A DNA stretch of 64,000 bases from a bacterium. Its GTDB lineage: Bacteria; Verrucomicrobiota; Lentisphaeria; Victivallales; GWF2-38-69. A program made the translations under genes and the position numbers. The stretch lies in assembly GCA_021781705.1 (NCBI GenBank), contig JAJXWI010000004.1, positions 1-64,000 on the forward strand, read 5' to 3'. This document shows positions 8,811 through 17,795 of the stretch, one piece after another (the stretch's first letter is position 1; every line of letters begins with the position of its first letter). Under the pieces are notes generated by a model. It was not told where the DNA came from, did not search any database, and was given only the letters and a program-made list of their open reading frames with translations.

Positions 8811-9374
8811 TTATATGTGCATTAATTCTTTTTCTTTTGCAGCGAGTATTTTATCTATTTCAGAGATGCTGCTATCCGTAATTTCCTGTATTTCTTCCAG
8901 CATTGTTTTTAGTTCATCCTCTGTTATTTCGCTGCCTTTTTGAGCTTTTTTAGCCAGGTCATTGCCTTCTCTTCTTATATTTCTCACAGCAACTCTGGTT
9001 TCTTCAGCTTTTACGGCAACTTGCTTTGAAAGAGACGCCCTTCTATCTTCACTTAATTCTGGAATTGGGAGTCTTAATATTTTGCCGTCATTTATCGGGT
9101 TTATTCCAATATTTGAAGCGCGAATGGCTTTTTCAATAGTTCCTGTGGAGCTGGGATCATAAGGCTGGACTACCAAAAGCCTTGCTTCGGGAGTTGTTAT
9201 TCCTGCTAATTCTCTGAGCTTTACGGTCGTTCCATAATAATCAATTTGAATATTTTCTATGAGAGCGGGGGAGGCCTTGCCAGTTCTTACTGCTACGAAA
9301 TCAGCCTTCATGTGGTCTATTGCCTTATCCATTTTGTCCATCAATAGCTCTACAAGTTTATTGACATTGCTCAT
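8811..9374 (-). CDS. frr: Ribosome recycling factor
   Basis: 187 residues from the ATG at 9374 (MSNVNKLVELLMDKMDKAID), preceded by AGGTGAG. It splits post-termination ribosomes together with EF-G. Family landmarks: VRTGKASPALIENIQIDYYG, VQPYDPSS, LSEDRRASLSKQV and the final helix EITDSSISEIDKILAAKEKEL. Length matches the family (~185). In many genomes frr follows tsf and pyrH; here it stands alone, with the initiator tRNA gene downstream on the same strand. The frame also allows a GTG at 9383, which is less likely because it lies inside the ribosome-binding site. Confidence 0.95.
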   Translation of the reverse strand: MSNVNKLVELLMDKMDKAIDHMKADFVAVRTGKASPALIENIQIDYYGTTVKLRELAGITTPEARLLVVQPYDPSSTGTIEKAIRASNIGINPINDGKILRLPIPELSEDRRASLSKQVAVKAEETRVAVRNIRREGNDLAKKAQKGSEITEDELKTMLEEIQEITDSSISEIDKILAAKEKELMHI

Positions 9375-9597
9375 AAATCTCACCTTATTTATTTTTTAAA
9401 AAAATAGCTCTACTTTGATATTGTAATTATATAAAAAATATACACAAGGCGGATTTTGACAAGATTTTTTTAATTAAAATACGACATTTTGGCAATTGAA
9501 AGATTTCTGACAAAAATGGTGTAGTATAATTAGGACTGGTATTTTAGTTATGACAAGTACTGCTTCTTGAGTTATGTAAAAACAGATGGAGGGAATT

Positions 9598-10395
9598 ATG
9601 TCTATTGCTTCTCAAAATAAAACAAATGGAAAGTTTCAAGATTTTTTTCGATCTATTCAGGGTGTCGCAGCTTGTGTTTCAGGCAGGATAGAAGTATTGG
9701 GAAATTATACTGCGTATAATGAAGGATTAGTGCTTAGTACTGCAACTGATAAGGATTCTTATTTTTCAGCAAACCTTGTTGATGAAGAAATAGCTAAAGA
9801 TAATTTAATATTGTGCGATTTTAGAGAATTTTCTATTATAGACAAAGTAAAATTTTCTCCTGATTATCTATTTGTCATAGTTGATTCCATGGTTAATCAA
9901 GAATTTGTCGAATCAGATTATAAATTGAGAAGAGAGAGCTGTGAAAGGGCTGTTGAGTGTATAAAGAAAAAATATCCGCGTATCAAGGCGCTCAGAGATG
10001 TTTCCTCTGTGATGCTTAAAGATGTCAAAAATTTACTGGACCTTACCGATTATAAAAGAGCTTCTCACATAGTTTCGGAAAATGACCTGGCCTTAAAATG
10101 TATGCAGGCGCTGAAGGATGGTGATATAGAACGCTTCGGTTCATATTTGTATTTATCGAATGAGAGTTCCAGAAACTACTTCGAGAATAGCTGCCATGAG
10201 CTTGACTATCTTGTAGAACTTTCGAAATCTATTCCAGGGTGTGTTGGCGCCAGACTCAGCGGGTTGGGGTTTGGCGGTATTTCTATTCATGTCGTCAAAA
10301 AAGAAGAGGCTGACAGATACAGCGCAAGAATTGCGACAGCCTTTAAATTGTTAACGAATACAGAACCTCAAATAATTGTTTGTGGTGGCGGGTAA
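9598..10395 (+). CDS. Galactokinase-like GHMP protein lacking the catalytic core
   Basis: 265 residues against about 385 in GalK. The beginning matches GalK in order but with changed ligands: GRIEVLGNYTAYNEG (29-43) stands where GalK has GR.N.IGEHTDYN.G, so the galactose-binding Glu and Asp are gone. ESDYKLRRESCERA (105-118) and GARLSGLGFGG (217-227) match the later GalK motifs. The stretch with the ATP-binding GLSSSAS loop is missing without any frame break. It is therefore unlikely to be a kinase; a regulatory or sugar-sensing role is possible. Start chosen at 9598 because GGAGGG lies four bases before it. Convergent with the DJ-1 gene. Confidence 0.7.
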   Translation: MSIASQNKTNGKFQDFFRSIQGVAACVSGRIEVLGNYTAYNEGLVLSTATDKDSYFSANLVDEEIAKDNLILCDFREFSIIDKVKFSPDYLFVIVDSMVNQEFVESDYKLRRESCERAVECIKKKYPRIKALRDVSSVMLKDVKNLLDLTDYKRASHIVSENDLALKCMQALKDGDIERFGSYLYLSNESSRNYFENSCHELDYLVELSKSIPGCVGARLSGLGFGGISIHVVKKEEADRYSARIATAFKLLTNTEPQIIVCGGG

Positions 10396-10426
10396 TGGAT
10401 TGTTTTTTAGTGGTTTCAAAGCTAGG

Positions 10427-10972
10427 TTAATTATTGAAAAACATATCGATATAGGTCTTTTGTCCTTCTTTTTCTTTTCCGAGATATTTTGCTATGGCCA
10501 AGGCAAATTCAGCCGAAACGCCAGGCCCTTTTCCTGTAATTATGTTATTGTCAATTTCTATCCTGTTTTCCGTGCAGTTTGAACTCTTGAAAGAATCCTT
10601 TACTGAAGGGTGAGCCGTATGTTTTTTCCCTTGCAAGATGCCTGCTTTATCTAGAGCTATTGGTGCCGCACAAACAGCTGCTATCAGTTTGTCTTCTTTG
10701 TAAAACCGTTTAATCATATTTATGACCGGAGCATTATCTCTAAGATTTATAGATCCTGGCATCCCCCCAGGCAGTACAAGCGCGTCAAAATCGAAAGAAG
10801 CATCTTTAAGCAATTTATCTGTTTTTACGGTTATTCCGTGTGACCCCGTAACTTCTATAGCTGAAAGGCCTGCCAGAGTTAATTTAAAGTTTAATCTTCT
10901 CAAAAAGTCCACCGGCAACAAGGCTTCTATTTCTTCAAATCCATCTGCTAAGATAAATAATATTTTTTCCAT
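10427..10972 (-). CDS. DJ-1/PfpI family protein (YajL-like)
   Basis: 181 residues. DGFEEIE (E16) and AAVCAAP (C101) match the conserved Glu and nucleophilic Cys of the DJ-1/YajL group, and LVLPGGMPG is the family loop. Members act as glyoxalase/deglycase-like or redox-protective proteins; which applies here is open. The ATG at 10972 is preceded by GGAG with six bases spacing; an upstream GTG at 10984 would include the ribosome-binding site. Single gene, convergent with the galactokinase-like gene. Confidence 0.85.
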   Translation of the reverse strand: MEKILFILADGFEEIEALLPVDFLRRLNFKLTLAGLSAIEVTGSHGITVKTDKLLKDASFDFDALVLPGGMPGSINLRDNAPVINMIKRFYKEDKLIAAVCAAPIALDKAGILQGKKHTAHPSVKDSFKSSNCTENRIEIDNNIITGKGPGVSAEFALAIAKYLGKEKEGQKTYIDMFFNN

Positions 10973-11119
10973 AAGATTCTCCACAATTTTTATTTAGTTT
11001 TTGTATAAGATTGTAGTCATATATTCAAAAAGAAAAAGCCCGCAACCTCGGAGAGTAGTTTTTTAATAGAATTCAGGTATAATTATTACACGTCAGAGAA
11101 AAAGGAGATGACAACGGAA

Positions 11120-11773
11120 ATGAAAACTTTGTTGGTTTCTGAGACTTTCACTAGTATTCAATGCGAGTCTACATATATCGGAAGACCTTGTTTTACAATA
11201 AGACTGGCTACATGTAATCTAAACTGTACTTATTGCGACACGAGATATGCTTTAAATGCGGCAGATGCCAAGGAGTGTAGTGTAGAAGAGCTTGTATCTA
11301 TGGCAGTTGTCAGCGGGGTATCTTTTGTTGAAATAGCTGGGGGTGAACCTCTTTTTCAGAAAAACACATGTTTGCTCGCTAAAGAACTTCACAAAAACAA
11401 TTTTACGGTTCTTCTTGAGACTAACGGGTCGCTTTCTGTTTCTGATGTTCCACGAGGTGTAATTAAGATAATTGACTGCAAATGTCCCAGTTCAGGAGAA
11501 TCAGAAAAGATGCTTTTCGAAAATTTTTACCTTCTAAAAAAAGAGGACGAGGTAAAATTTATTATGCGTGGTGAGGAAGATTATAAATATGCCGTTAATA
11601 TCATAACTTCGTTTAAGCTATTAAAAAGAACAAGAAAGATACTGTTCAGTCCCGTTATAGATAAGTTGCCGGTAAAGTTTTTAGCTAACTGGATGATAAG
11701 AGATAAGATTCCTGCTATTTTACAGCTCCCGCTTCATAGGATTGTCTGGCCAGGGGTAGAACGCGGCGATTAA
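11120..11773 (+). CDS. queE: 7-carboxy-7-deazaguanine synthase
   Basis: 217 residues. A short radical SAM enzyme with the cluster motif C32-NLN-C36-TY-C39, the SAM-binding EIAGGEP and the queuosine-family features QCESTYIGRPCFTIRLATCN near the N terminus and KIIDCKCPSSGE. QueE converts carboxy-tetrahydropterin to 7-carboxy-7-deazaguanine in queuosine/preQ1 synthesis. AAAGGAG touches the first ATG (11108) but lies twelve bases before the second (11120), so I start there. A TATAAT box at 11078-11083 is a plausible -10. No queC, queD or queF is in the window. Confidence 0.9.
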   Translation: MKTLLVSETFTSIQCESTYIGRPCFTIRLATCNLNCTYCDTRYALNAADAKECSVEELVSMAVVSGVSFVEIAGGEPLFQKNTCLLAKELHKNNFTVLLETNGSLSVSDVPRGVIKIIDCKCPSSGESEKMLFENFYLLKKEDEVKFIMRGEEDYKYAVNIITSFKLLKRTRKILFSPVIDKLPVKFLANWMIRDKIPAILQLPLHRIVWPGVERGD

Positions 11774-11841
11774 TATTTTTTGTTCTGGATTCTGCGTTTT
11801 AAGTGTTAAGTTTTCAACAAGCTAAAGTTTGTACTTCTTTT

Positions 11842-12417
11842 TTATTTTACGCAGCGATAAATAAAAGCAGGAGGAATATTTCTCCAGACAACCTTTGAAG
11901 TTTCCACTCTGTGAAAATATTTTTTAAGAAGTCTTCTGAATTTTATTGCACTAGGCAATAGCGCGCCCTGAATATAAGAAAAGGTCGTAAATATTCCATT
12001 TGGTTCTAACGAAGCATGGATCGCTTCCATAATGATGTTTTGATCATGAGGCGGAAATGATGCCCAGGGGAGTCCCGATATTATAGTTTCTATATGTTCA
12101 AGTTCCTCTTCTTTTTTAAGCAATTCCAGGTTAGCCGCTGATTCATTATAAACTTTTATTGTTGGATATTTATCTTTGACAATATTGCATAATTCAGGGT
12201 TTAGCTCCACTACGAAAAATTTTGCATTATATTTTTTCTTTTTTATGATATATTCGGTAAAAACTCCGGTTCCCGGACCAAGCTCAACTATTGAAGAAGA
12301 TTTTTCAAGATTTATACCTGAGGTTATGGTATTGGCTAGAACAGGGGAGCTAGGCCAGATAGATCCCACAGAAGTTGGAGATTTTAAAAAGTTTTTTAGT
12401 AAAAGAAATCCAGACAT
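11842..12417 (-). CDS. Class I SAM methyltransferase, PmtA-like (phospholipid N-methyltransferase type)
   Basis: 191 residues. The SAM-binding motif I is VELGPGTGVFTEYI, preceded by SPTSVGSIWPSSPVLANTI, a start typical of PmtA-like and rRNA-dimethylase-like enzymes. SGLPWASFPPHDQ and GIFTTFSYIQG match the PmtA/phosphatidylethanolamine N-methyltransferase group, so lipid methylation is likely but not proven. Convergent with queE. The ATG is preceded by a weak GGGAAA site. Confidence 0.7.
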   Translation of the reverse strand: MSGFLLLKNFLKSPTSVGSIWPSSPVLANTITSGINLEKSSSIVELGPGTGVFTEYIIKKKKYNAKFFVVELNPELCNIVKDKYPTIKVYNESAANLELLKKEEELEHIETIISGLPWASFPPHDQNIIMEAIHASLEPNGIFTTFSYIQGALLPSAIKFRRLLKKYFHRVETSKVVWRNIPPAFIYRCVK

Positions 12418-12803
12418 TTTCCCAACATTTTTTAAGTTTGGAGTGAATATAACATCTGAAAAATTATATTAAAGTAGGGATAAAGATATAGATTTTAAAT
12501 TAGTGCACTTCGAAGGGGGATGCTACTAGTGTTTATGTAAGGTTTACTATTCTTTGTTATAACTGGTGTTGTAGTGTTATTATGATGTCAGTCTGTGTTT
12601 GTGGCGGAGTATTTTTCTATATTTATCACATTAGCGAAAGAAAATGGGAATATATAAAACTATAACTTAAAATTGTTTCCTGAGTTGAGTTTTTTCTGTA
12701 ACACGATACTCTTGACAAGAGATGCATTTCTGTTTTTCACTAAATTGTTATGTTTTTGACAGGATGATTGCGTTGAAATTGTAAAAAATTAGGAGTTTTA
12801 AAT
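12418..12803. other. Intergenic stretch between divergent genes
   Basis: No open frame of note. Two TTGACA boxes (12712-12717 and 12756-12761) face the isochorismatase-like gene, but neither has a convincing -10 at normal spacing. I see no repeat here. Confidence 0.4.
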
Positions 12804-13385
12804 ATGGCAAAAATAGTAAAAAGATATGCTCTATTAATAGTAGACATGCAAAATGATCTTGTTATGCCGGGGTCGCCGTTGCGTGTAATCGGGGCTAAAG
12901 CGACAGTGCCGGCTATATTAAAAGCCCTTACTGCTTTTAGAAACTGTAAATTGCCTATTTTTCATGCGGTAAGAGAGTATAGGCCTGACGGCAGTGATGT
13001 GGAAATAACTAAGCTTACCAATTTTATAGAAAAAAACAAAGGGTTGGTTCCCGGTACTAAGGGATGTGAAATCGTAGGTGAACTCAGGCCGCTTCCTGGA
13101 GAATACAAAATAATTAAAAATCGGTTTAGTGCATTCATGAATACTGAACTTGATTTTATGCTCAGAAGGCTTGAAGTAAATCATGTTGTTGTTTGCGGCA
13201 CGCAATATCCAAGCTGTATAAGGACTACCGTGTTTGATGGGATATCTTATGGTTACCATGTAACAGTTCTTACAGATGCTACATCCGCCAAGTCTCAGGA
13301 GATCGCAGAGGCTAATATCAAGGACATGAGAGACGTGGGCGTTGAGTGCTCAGAAACCTCTGAATTTCTAAAGAAGATTAAGTAA
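12804..13385 (+). CDS. Isochorismatase/nicotinamidase-family cysteine hydrolase
   Basis: 193 residues. The catalytic triad of the superfamily is in place: D14 (LLIVDMQND), K105 (IIKNRF) and C138 (CGTQYPSCIRTT). The cis-peptide region before the Cys and the length suit nicotinamidase, ureidoacrylate hydrolase or isochorismatase; the zinc ligands of nicotinamidase are not obvious, so the substrate stays open. AGGAG precedes the ATG. Its stop is eight bases from the stop of the convergent MBL-fold gene. Confidence 0.8.
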   Translation: MAKIVKRYALLIVDMQNDLVMPGSPLRVIGAKATVPAILKALTAFRNCKLPIFHAVREYRPDGSDVEITKLTNFIEKNKGLVPGTKGCEIVGELRPLPGEYKIIKNRFSAFMNTELDFMLRRLEVNHVVVCGTQYPSCIRTTVFDGISYGYHVTVLTDATSAKSQEIAEANIKDMRDVGVECSETSEFLKKIK

Positions 13386-13393
13386 CTGTTCTT

Positions 13394-14182
13394 TCACCCA
13401 ATCAGAACTGGTGTAAGCGGTTTTTCTTGTTCCATCAGGTAAAGTTTTACATCCGTTCTTTCTAACTGGCTTAATTTTTTAGATGCTAATTCATTAACAA
13501 TAGAGTATTTATTGCACTCGTTGCTTAGGTGTCCGAGCATTACTATTTTTGTGTCCTGTGTTATCAGTTCATGGAGCGCATCCATTGCCTGCTCATTGCT
13601 TAAATGTCCGTGTCTACTTTTTATGCGGTGCTTTAGATAGGGCGGTCTTGTTGAATTCATAAGCATCCCAACGTCATGATTGCTTTCCAGGATAGCTACC
13701 TTACAGCCTTTCATTCGCGATTTTGTTATATTGTCGAGATATCCTAAATCCATAGCATATCCGATGTTTATATTTTTTGCATTTATAACAAATCCTACGG
13801 GCTCGATAGCGTCGTGCGAAATTTTAAATGACCTTATAGTGAATGATTCCAGTTTGAATGTATCCCCAGTTCCGAATACAATCTTCTTTTTGCCTGTTTT
13901 TGTTTCTTTTCCTGCGTTCATTGCCTGGAAAGTAGAATGATTGGCAAACATAGGAATGTCGAGGAAGTCGGCGATGACCCTTGCTCCTGAGATATGGTCG
14001 CTATGCTCGTGGGTTATAATCAAGGCTTTTATTATATTGGGATCTATTCCGCAGGTATTCAGCCGCTTCAAGAGTTCCTTTCTACTGAACCCTGCATCTA
14101 TTAAGATGCCATAATTTCCAAGCGAAATAAGTACGGCATTGCCAGAACTTCCGCTACCTAATACAGTAATATTTAAATCCAT
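13394..14182 (-). CDS. MBL-fold hydrolase, WalJ/YycJ type
   Basis: 262 residues. Starts LNITVLGSGSSGNAVLI, typical of the WalJ (YycJ) group, with the metal site THEHSDHISG, later histidines in SRHGHLSNEQAM and MLGHLSNE. The group is linked to DNA-end processing or cell-wall-coordinated division in other bacteria, usually beside the walKR genes; those are absent here. Followed downstream on the same strand direction by unrelated genes, so probably its own unit. Confidence 0.85.
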   Translation of the reverse strand: MDLNITVLGSGSSGNAVLISLGNYGILIDAGFSRKELLKRLNTCGIDPNIIKALIITHEHSDHISGARVIADFLDIPMFANHSTFQAMNAGKETKTGKKKIVFGTGDTFKLESFTIRSFKISHDAIEPVGFVINAKNINIGYAMDLGYLDNITKSRMKGCKVAILESNHDVGMLMNSTRPPYLKHRIKSRHGHLSNEQAMDALHELITQDTKIVMLGHLSNECNKYSIVNELASKKLSQLERTDVKLYLMEQEKPLTPVLIG

Positions 14183-14265
14183 CTATATATAACAACTGGT
14201 AATTAACAATTAATAAAATTTAAGGTTAGAAAATACAGATATTATTTCATAGTGCAAGGTGTTTT

Positions 14266-15111
14266 TCATTCTATCATACCGTAAAGCAATTCTATTTCTT
14301 CTTTCCAGAGAGTTTCATCTATGGTTTCAAGAATGATTGGCATATTGTCAAATCTTGAATCGTTTATGAATCGTTTGAAGAAGTCTAGTCCCAGATACCC
14401 TTTGCCGAGGCTTTCATGTCTGTCTTTTTTTGAGGCAAGGGGTACTTTCGAGTCATTGAGGTGAATTCCTGTTAGATATTTCAATCCTACGATATCTTCG
14501 AATTTCTTCATGGTCTCTTTGTATTTTTTAGGATCTTTTATGTCGTATCCAGCTGCAAAAGTATGACACGTATCAATGCAGACCCCAATTCTGGGTTTGT
14601 CTTTTACCCTTTCAATGATTTGTGCCAGATGCTCGAACTTATATCCGATATTAGAGCCTTGTCCTGCAGTATTCTCGATTACTATTTTTATGCCTTTTAC
14701 GGCGTCTATACCCTGTTCTATGCTATCAGCTATCAAGTTAATGCATTCATCTTCGCTTATTTCATTTAAATGACTACCCGGATGGATGTTTAGATATTTG
14801 AGTCCTAGTTTTGAGCACCTGAACAGCTCATCTACAAAGCTTTCCACTGATTTTTTTCTGTTTTCGCCATTAGGACTGCCTAAATTTATAAGATAGCCGG
14901 CATGAGGCAGAATGTATTCAGGTTTAAAACTATGTGCGGTTATGCTTTCTTTGAAGCTCAATACCGTTGCGTTATCCAGAGGTTTTGCTGCCCATTGTCT
15001 CTGGTTTTTGACAAAGATAGCAAATGCTTTTGCATTTATATCAAAAGCATTTTGGGCGGCATTATATACTCCGCCTTCAGTACTTACATGTGCTCCAATA
15101 TATTTTGTCAT
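14266..15111 (-). CDS. nfo: Endonuclease IV (AP endonuclease)
   Basis: 281 residues, the usual family length. It cleaves DNA at abasic sites using three zinc ions. Landmarks: IGAHVSTEGG at the start, YLNIHPGSHL, VIENTAGQGSNIGYKFEHL, GVCIDTCHTFAAGYDI, IHLNDSKVPLASKKDRHESLGKGYLG and IILETIDE, covering the zinc-binding His, Asp and Glu residues. Sits upstream of the WalJ-type gene on the same strand with an 83-base gap. Confidence 0.95.
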   Translation of the reverse strand: MTKYIGAHVSTEGGVYNAAQNAFDINAKAFAIFVKNQRQWAAKPLDNATVLSFKESITAHSFKPEYILPHAGYLINLGSPNGENRKKSVESFVDELFRCSKLGLKYLNIHPGSHLNEISEDECINLIADSIEQGIDAVKGIKIVIENTAGQGSNIGYKFEHLAQIIERVKDKPRIGVCIDTCHTFAAGYDIKDPKKYKETMKKFEDIVGLKYLTGIHLNDSKVPLASKKDRHESLGKGYLGLDFFKRFINDSRFDNMPIILETIDETLWKEEIELLYGMIE

Positions 15112-15303
15112 CGTTAGTCAACTGTTAGATATTAATGTTTCTGTCGTATTAATCAATAGCCCGTAGGCTGCAGACTATAGACTGCGGATTTTTTTCAGCT
15201 AATAACTTATGCTGCTGCCCAATTTATACAAAACATTTTTTGAATCTTTATCCATAAGATCCTCTTGAAAAATAGAGGCTCTTATCTTTGTTATTTTATG
15301 TCC

Positions 15304-15331
15304 TTGACAAAGGGATTACTTTAATTAGAAT
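15304..15331 (+). promoter_or_regulatory. Sigma-70-type promoter for the exported protein gene
   Basis: A perfect -35 TTGACA, 16 bases, then TAGAAT (five of six matches). It lies 65 bases before the start codon at 15396. The rest of 15112-15395 shows no gene; a short CTGCAG...CTGCGG hairpin lies near 15169-15186. Confidence 0.65.
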
Positions 15332-15395
15332 GACTGTGACGTCGAAAAATATCATGATGAATCTGAACGAATTTGAAGATTAGGTGAGGAGTAAT

Positions 15396-15887
15396 ATGAA
15401 GATTAAAAAAGTCAATAGGTTTCTATTTGTATTAATAATTGGCTTACTTGCGAGTAGCGTGTCTGTAATGCATGGCAAAAATGTAAAAATAGATCTAAAG
15501 GATGATATGAAAAGAATTGAGTTAGTCCTAAATGTACCACAATATCTTGCGATGACTAGATCAGATGAGTCTGTAATTGTCGAAGTATTCGACCTACGCA
15601 ATGAGACGGTAAATACCGTCCAAATAGTACAGAAAGGCAATGGCAGCCTTGAGAGTATTCCAGACCAATATTTTGAAATTATAAGCCCTGCTAAATACAT
15701 TGACTCGTCAAATGTTTATATGATATCATTCACTACAGCTTCTCGATCATCCCAATCAAAAGTGAGAATTTTTGAAATTTCCAAAAACACAATTTCCTAT
15801 GACGATTCTCTTTTTTCCTGTAAAAGGATTGTTTCTTTTTTATCTTTTACTAAGGTTATAAACTACCGTCCCATAGATATAAAATGA
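15396..15887 (+). CDS. Exported protein of unknown function
   Basis: 163 residues. A signal peptide covers about the first 25 residues (MKIKKVNRFLFVLIIGLLAS). The mature part is beta-rich (IELVLNVPQYLAMT, ESVIVEVFDL) and shows a slight resemblance to AMIN-type envelope domains that start with a short beta-strand run, but I cannot assign it. A GAGGAG site precedes the ATG. It has its own promoter and no operon partner. Confidence 0.6.
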   Translation: MKIKKVNRFLFVLIIGLLASSVSVMHGKNVKIDLKDDMKRIELVLNVPQYLAMTRSDESVIVEVFDLRNETVNTVQIVQKGNGSLESIPDQYFEIISPAKYIDSSNVYMISFTTASRSSQSKVRIFEISKNTISYDDSLFSCKRIVSFLSFTKVINYRPIDIK

Positions 15888-16022
15888 TTTGCTATAATTA
15901 TCTCTATGGTATGCGTATAGTGTTTTTTTACTACGCTTGCGCCAAATTAAAGGCTTTGCATTTTGTGTATAAGCAGCCAAGAATCCTAAAAATGGCATCT
16001 TCGCTAGATAAAAGCTGTCATA

Positions 16023-16937
16023 TTATTTATTTTTTTCTGTAGATATTTTTAGTATGCCGAAAATGATCATGGCGGAGCCGATCCACTGAACGAGCGTAAG
16101 CTGAGTTCCGTTGATAAGGTAGTCAAGGATTATTACGCTGAAAGGGAGCGCCAGCTCTCCCATAGAGGAAACCATGGCTTTGACTTTCTTTAGGCCGTAA
16201 TAGTAAATATACATAGAGACAGGACCCAGAGTAATAAACGATACGAGGAATATTATCCAGTTATTAGTTGTCATTTCTTTGAAAGACCATATTGTGCCGC
16301 TAAAAATACAAATAATTATGCTAAATATTGTTCCCAACAAAAAACGGCCGAAAATCATTGTTGAAAATTGAATGCTAGCTGTCAAATATTTACTCACTAT
16401 TGTGTTTATTGAAAAAGAGAAAGCAGAAAGAATAGACAAAGAACATGCAATAAGGAAAACACTTTTTCTGTCAACTGCCGGTAGATTTAGGCCGAAAGTT
16501 ATTAAATATATTCCAGCCAGGACTATTATACTCCATAGCCAAAATCTGACGGAAACTTTTTCCCTTAGAAAAAATGAAGCAAGCGTAATCGTAAATATGG
16601 GTTGGATTTTTTGCACTAGAACAACAAGCGAAAGCTGGTGAAAATTTACAAGGAATAAAGCTTTTACTATTGCCAAAATTCCAATAACTCCGGAAAAAAG
16701 CGAAATAATGGACAGAAGGAAAAAGTCTTTTTTCGGCAACTTCAGGACGTTTACATACTCCTTGAACATAAAACAGCTCATTATCGCAAGAGGCACCAGA
16801 TTCTGCATGAGAACTACAAAATTAGTTGAGAGGTTATAGAGCCTTGGCAGCAGGACTACCGAAGAAAATCCCCAGCATGTTGCAGCTGTAATAATAAGAC
16901 AAAGGCCAGTTTTACTATGTTCTTTTATGTTTTGCAT
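16023..16937 (-). CDS. DMT-superfamily (EamA) transporter
   Basis: 304 residues with ten membrane segments in two EamA halves (first half about 12-140, second half about 150-300). LGPVSMYIYYYGLKKVKA in the second half is typical. Substrate unknown; the family exports amino acids, nucleosides or drugs. I use the ATG at 16937; the TTG at 16949 would add only four residues. Monocistronic, downstream of pyrEF on the same strand with an 85-base gap. Confidence 0.82.
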   Translation of the reverse strand: MQNIKEHSKTGLCLIITAATCWGFSSVVLLPRLYNLSTNFVVLMQNLVPLAIMSCFMFKEYVNVLKLPKKDFFLLSIISLFSGVIGILAIVKALFLVNFHQLSLVVLVQKIQPIFTITLASFFLREKVSVRFWLWSIIVLAGIYLITFGLNLPAVDRKSVFLIACSLSILSAFSFSINTIVSKYLTASIQFSTMIFGRFLLGTIFSIIICIFSGTIWSFKEMTTNNWIIFLVSFITLGPVSMYIYYYGLKKVKAMVSSMGELALPFSVIILDYLINGTQLTLVQWIGSAMIIFGILKISTEKNK

Positions 16938-17022
16938 TTTATTCCACAACTTATAAGCGCAAATTTCCGAATTTTGCTTGGATATTGGGTTTCCTCTGGT
17001 GATTATTGGACATTCGATTCCA

Positions 17023-17793
17023 TTATTCCGGAATAAACCTAGCCATGTCTTTTAATATTTCTAATCCGGCGCGGATTCTCTCTTTTGAGCTCTTGTGAGC
17101 AGTTATTGTTCTTCCTGCTACGAGAATTGTGGCTCCATCTTTTATAGCGTTTCCCGGAGTAAATATTCTTTTCTGATCTGCTCCGGCGGTGGAGGCTTCA
17201 TGGATTCCTTTTATTCCAGGCGTGACAAATATAAAACTTTGCGGCAATTTGTCTTTTATCGCGTATAAGTCTGCTGCTGAACATACTACGCCATCTAGTC
17301 CGGCCTGTTGTGTGAGTTTTGCCAGTCTTAATACTTGCTCTTCCACTGGGCATGGTACGTTGATTTCATTATTAAGAATATTTGAATCAATGCTAGTAAG
17401 AACTGTAACGGCAATAATTTTAGGGCGCCTTATCTTCTGTCTTTCTGAAACAGAATTTGCTCCGTCAAGCGCAGCCTTCATCATTTCAAGGCCACCCAAA
17501 GCATGTACATTGAACATATATACTCCAAGTTCAGTGGCCGCCGCCGCCGCGCCTTTCACCGTGTTGGGGATATCATGGTATTTGAGGTCTAAAAAAACTT
17601 CCCTTCCATGCTCCTGGATAAGTTCTATTACAGTTGGACCAAAACGCGTAAAAGATTCTTTTCCAATTTTAAAGAGTCCGACGACATCTTTAAGTTCATC
17701 TACGCGTTCTCTTATCTCTTCCAGAGAGTTTAACCCATCAAGAGGCAGACAGAGCCTTTTTCTTGCCAATTTTTCTTTGTGTGAAAGATTCAT
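17023..17793 (-). CDS. pyrF: Orotidine 5'-phosphate decarboxylase
   Basis: 256 residues. Last step of UMP synthesis. LCLPLDGLNSLEE at the start, the catalytic FLDLKYHDIPNTV (Asp-Lys-His-Asp motif) and the phosphate-binding end region VTPGIKG and VAGRTIT are present. Two bases separate it from the pyrE stop, so the pair is cotranscribed and probably translationally coupled. The longer frame to 17835 lies inside pyrE. Confidence 0.95.
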   Translation of the reverse strand: MNLSHKEKLARKRLCLPLDGLNSLEEIRERVDELKDVVGLFKIGKESFTRFGPTVIELIQEHGREVFLDLKYHDIPNTVKGAAAAATELGVYMFNVHALGGLEMMKAALDGANSVSERQKIRRPKIIAVTVLTSIDSNILNNEINVPCPVEEQVLRLAKLTQQAGLDGVVCSAADLYAIKDKLPQSFIFVTPGIKGIHEASTAGADQKRIFTPGNAIKDGATILVAGRTITAHKSSKERIRAGLEILKDMARFIPE

Positions 17794-17795
17794 AA

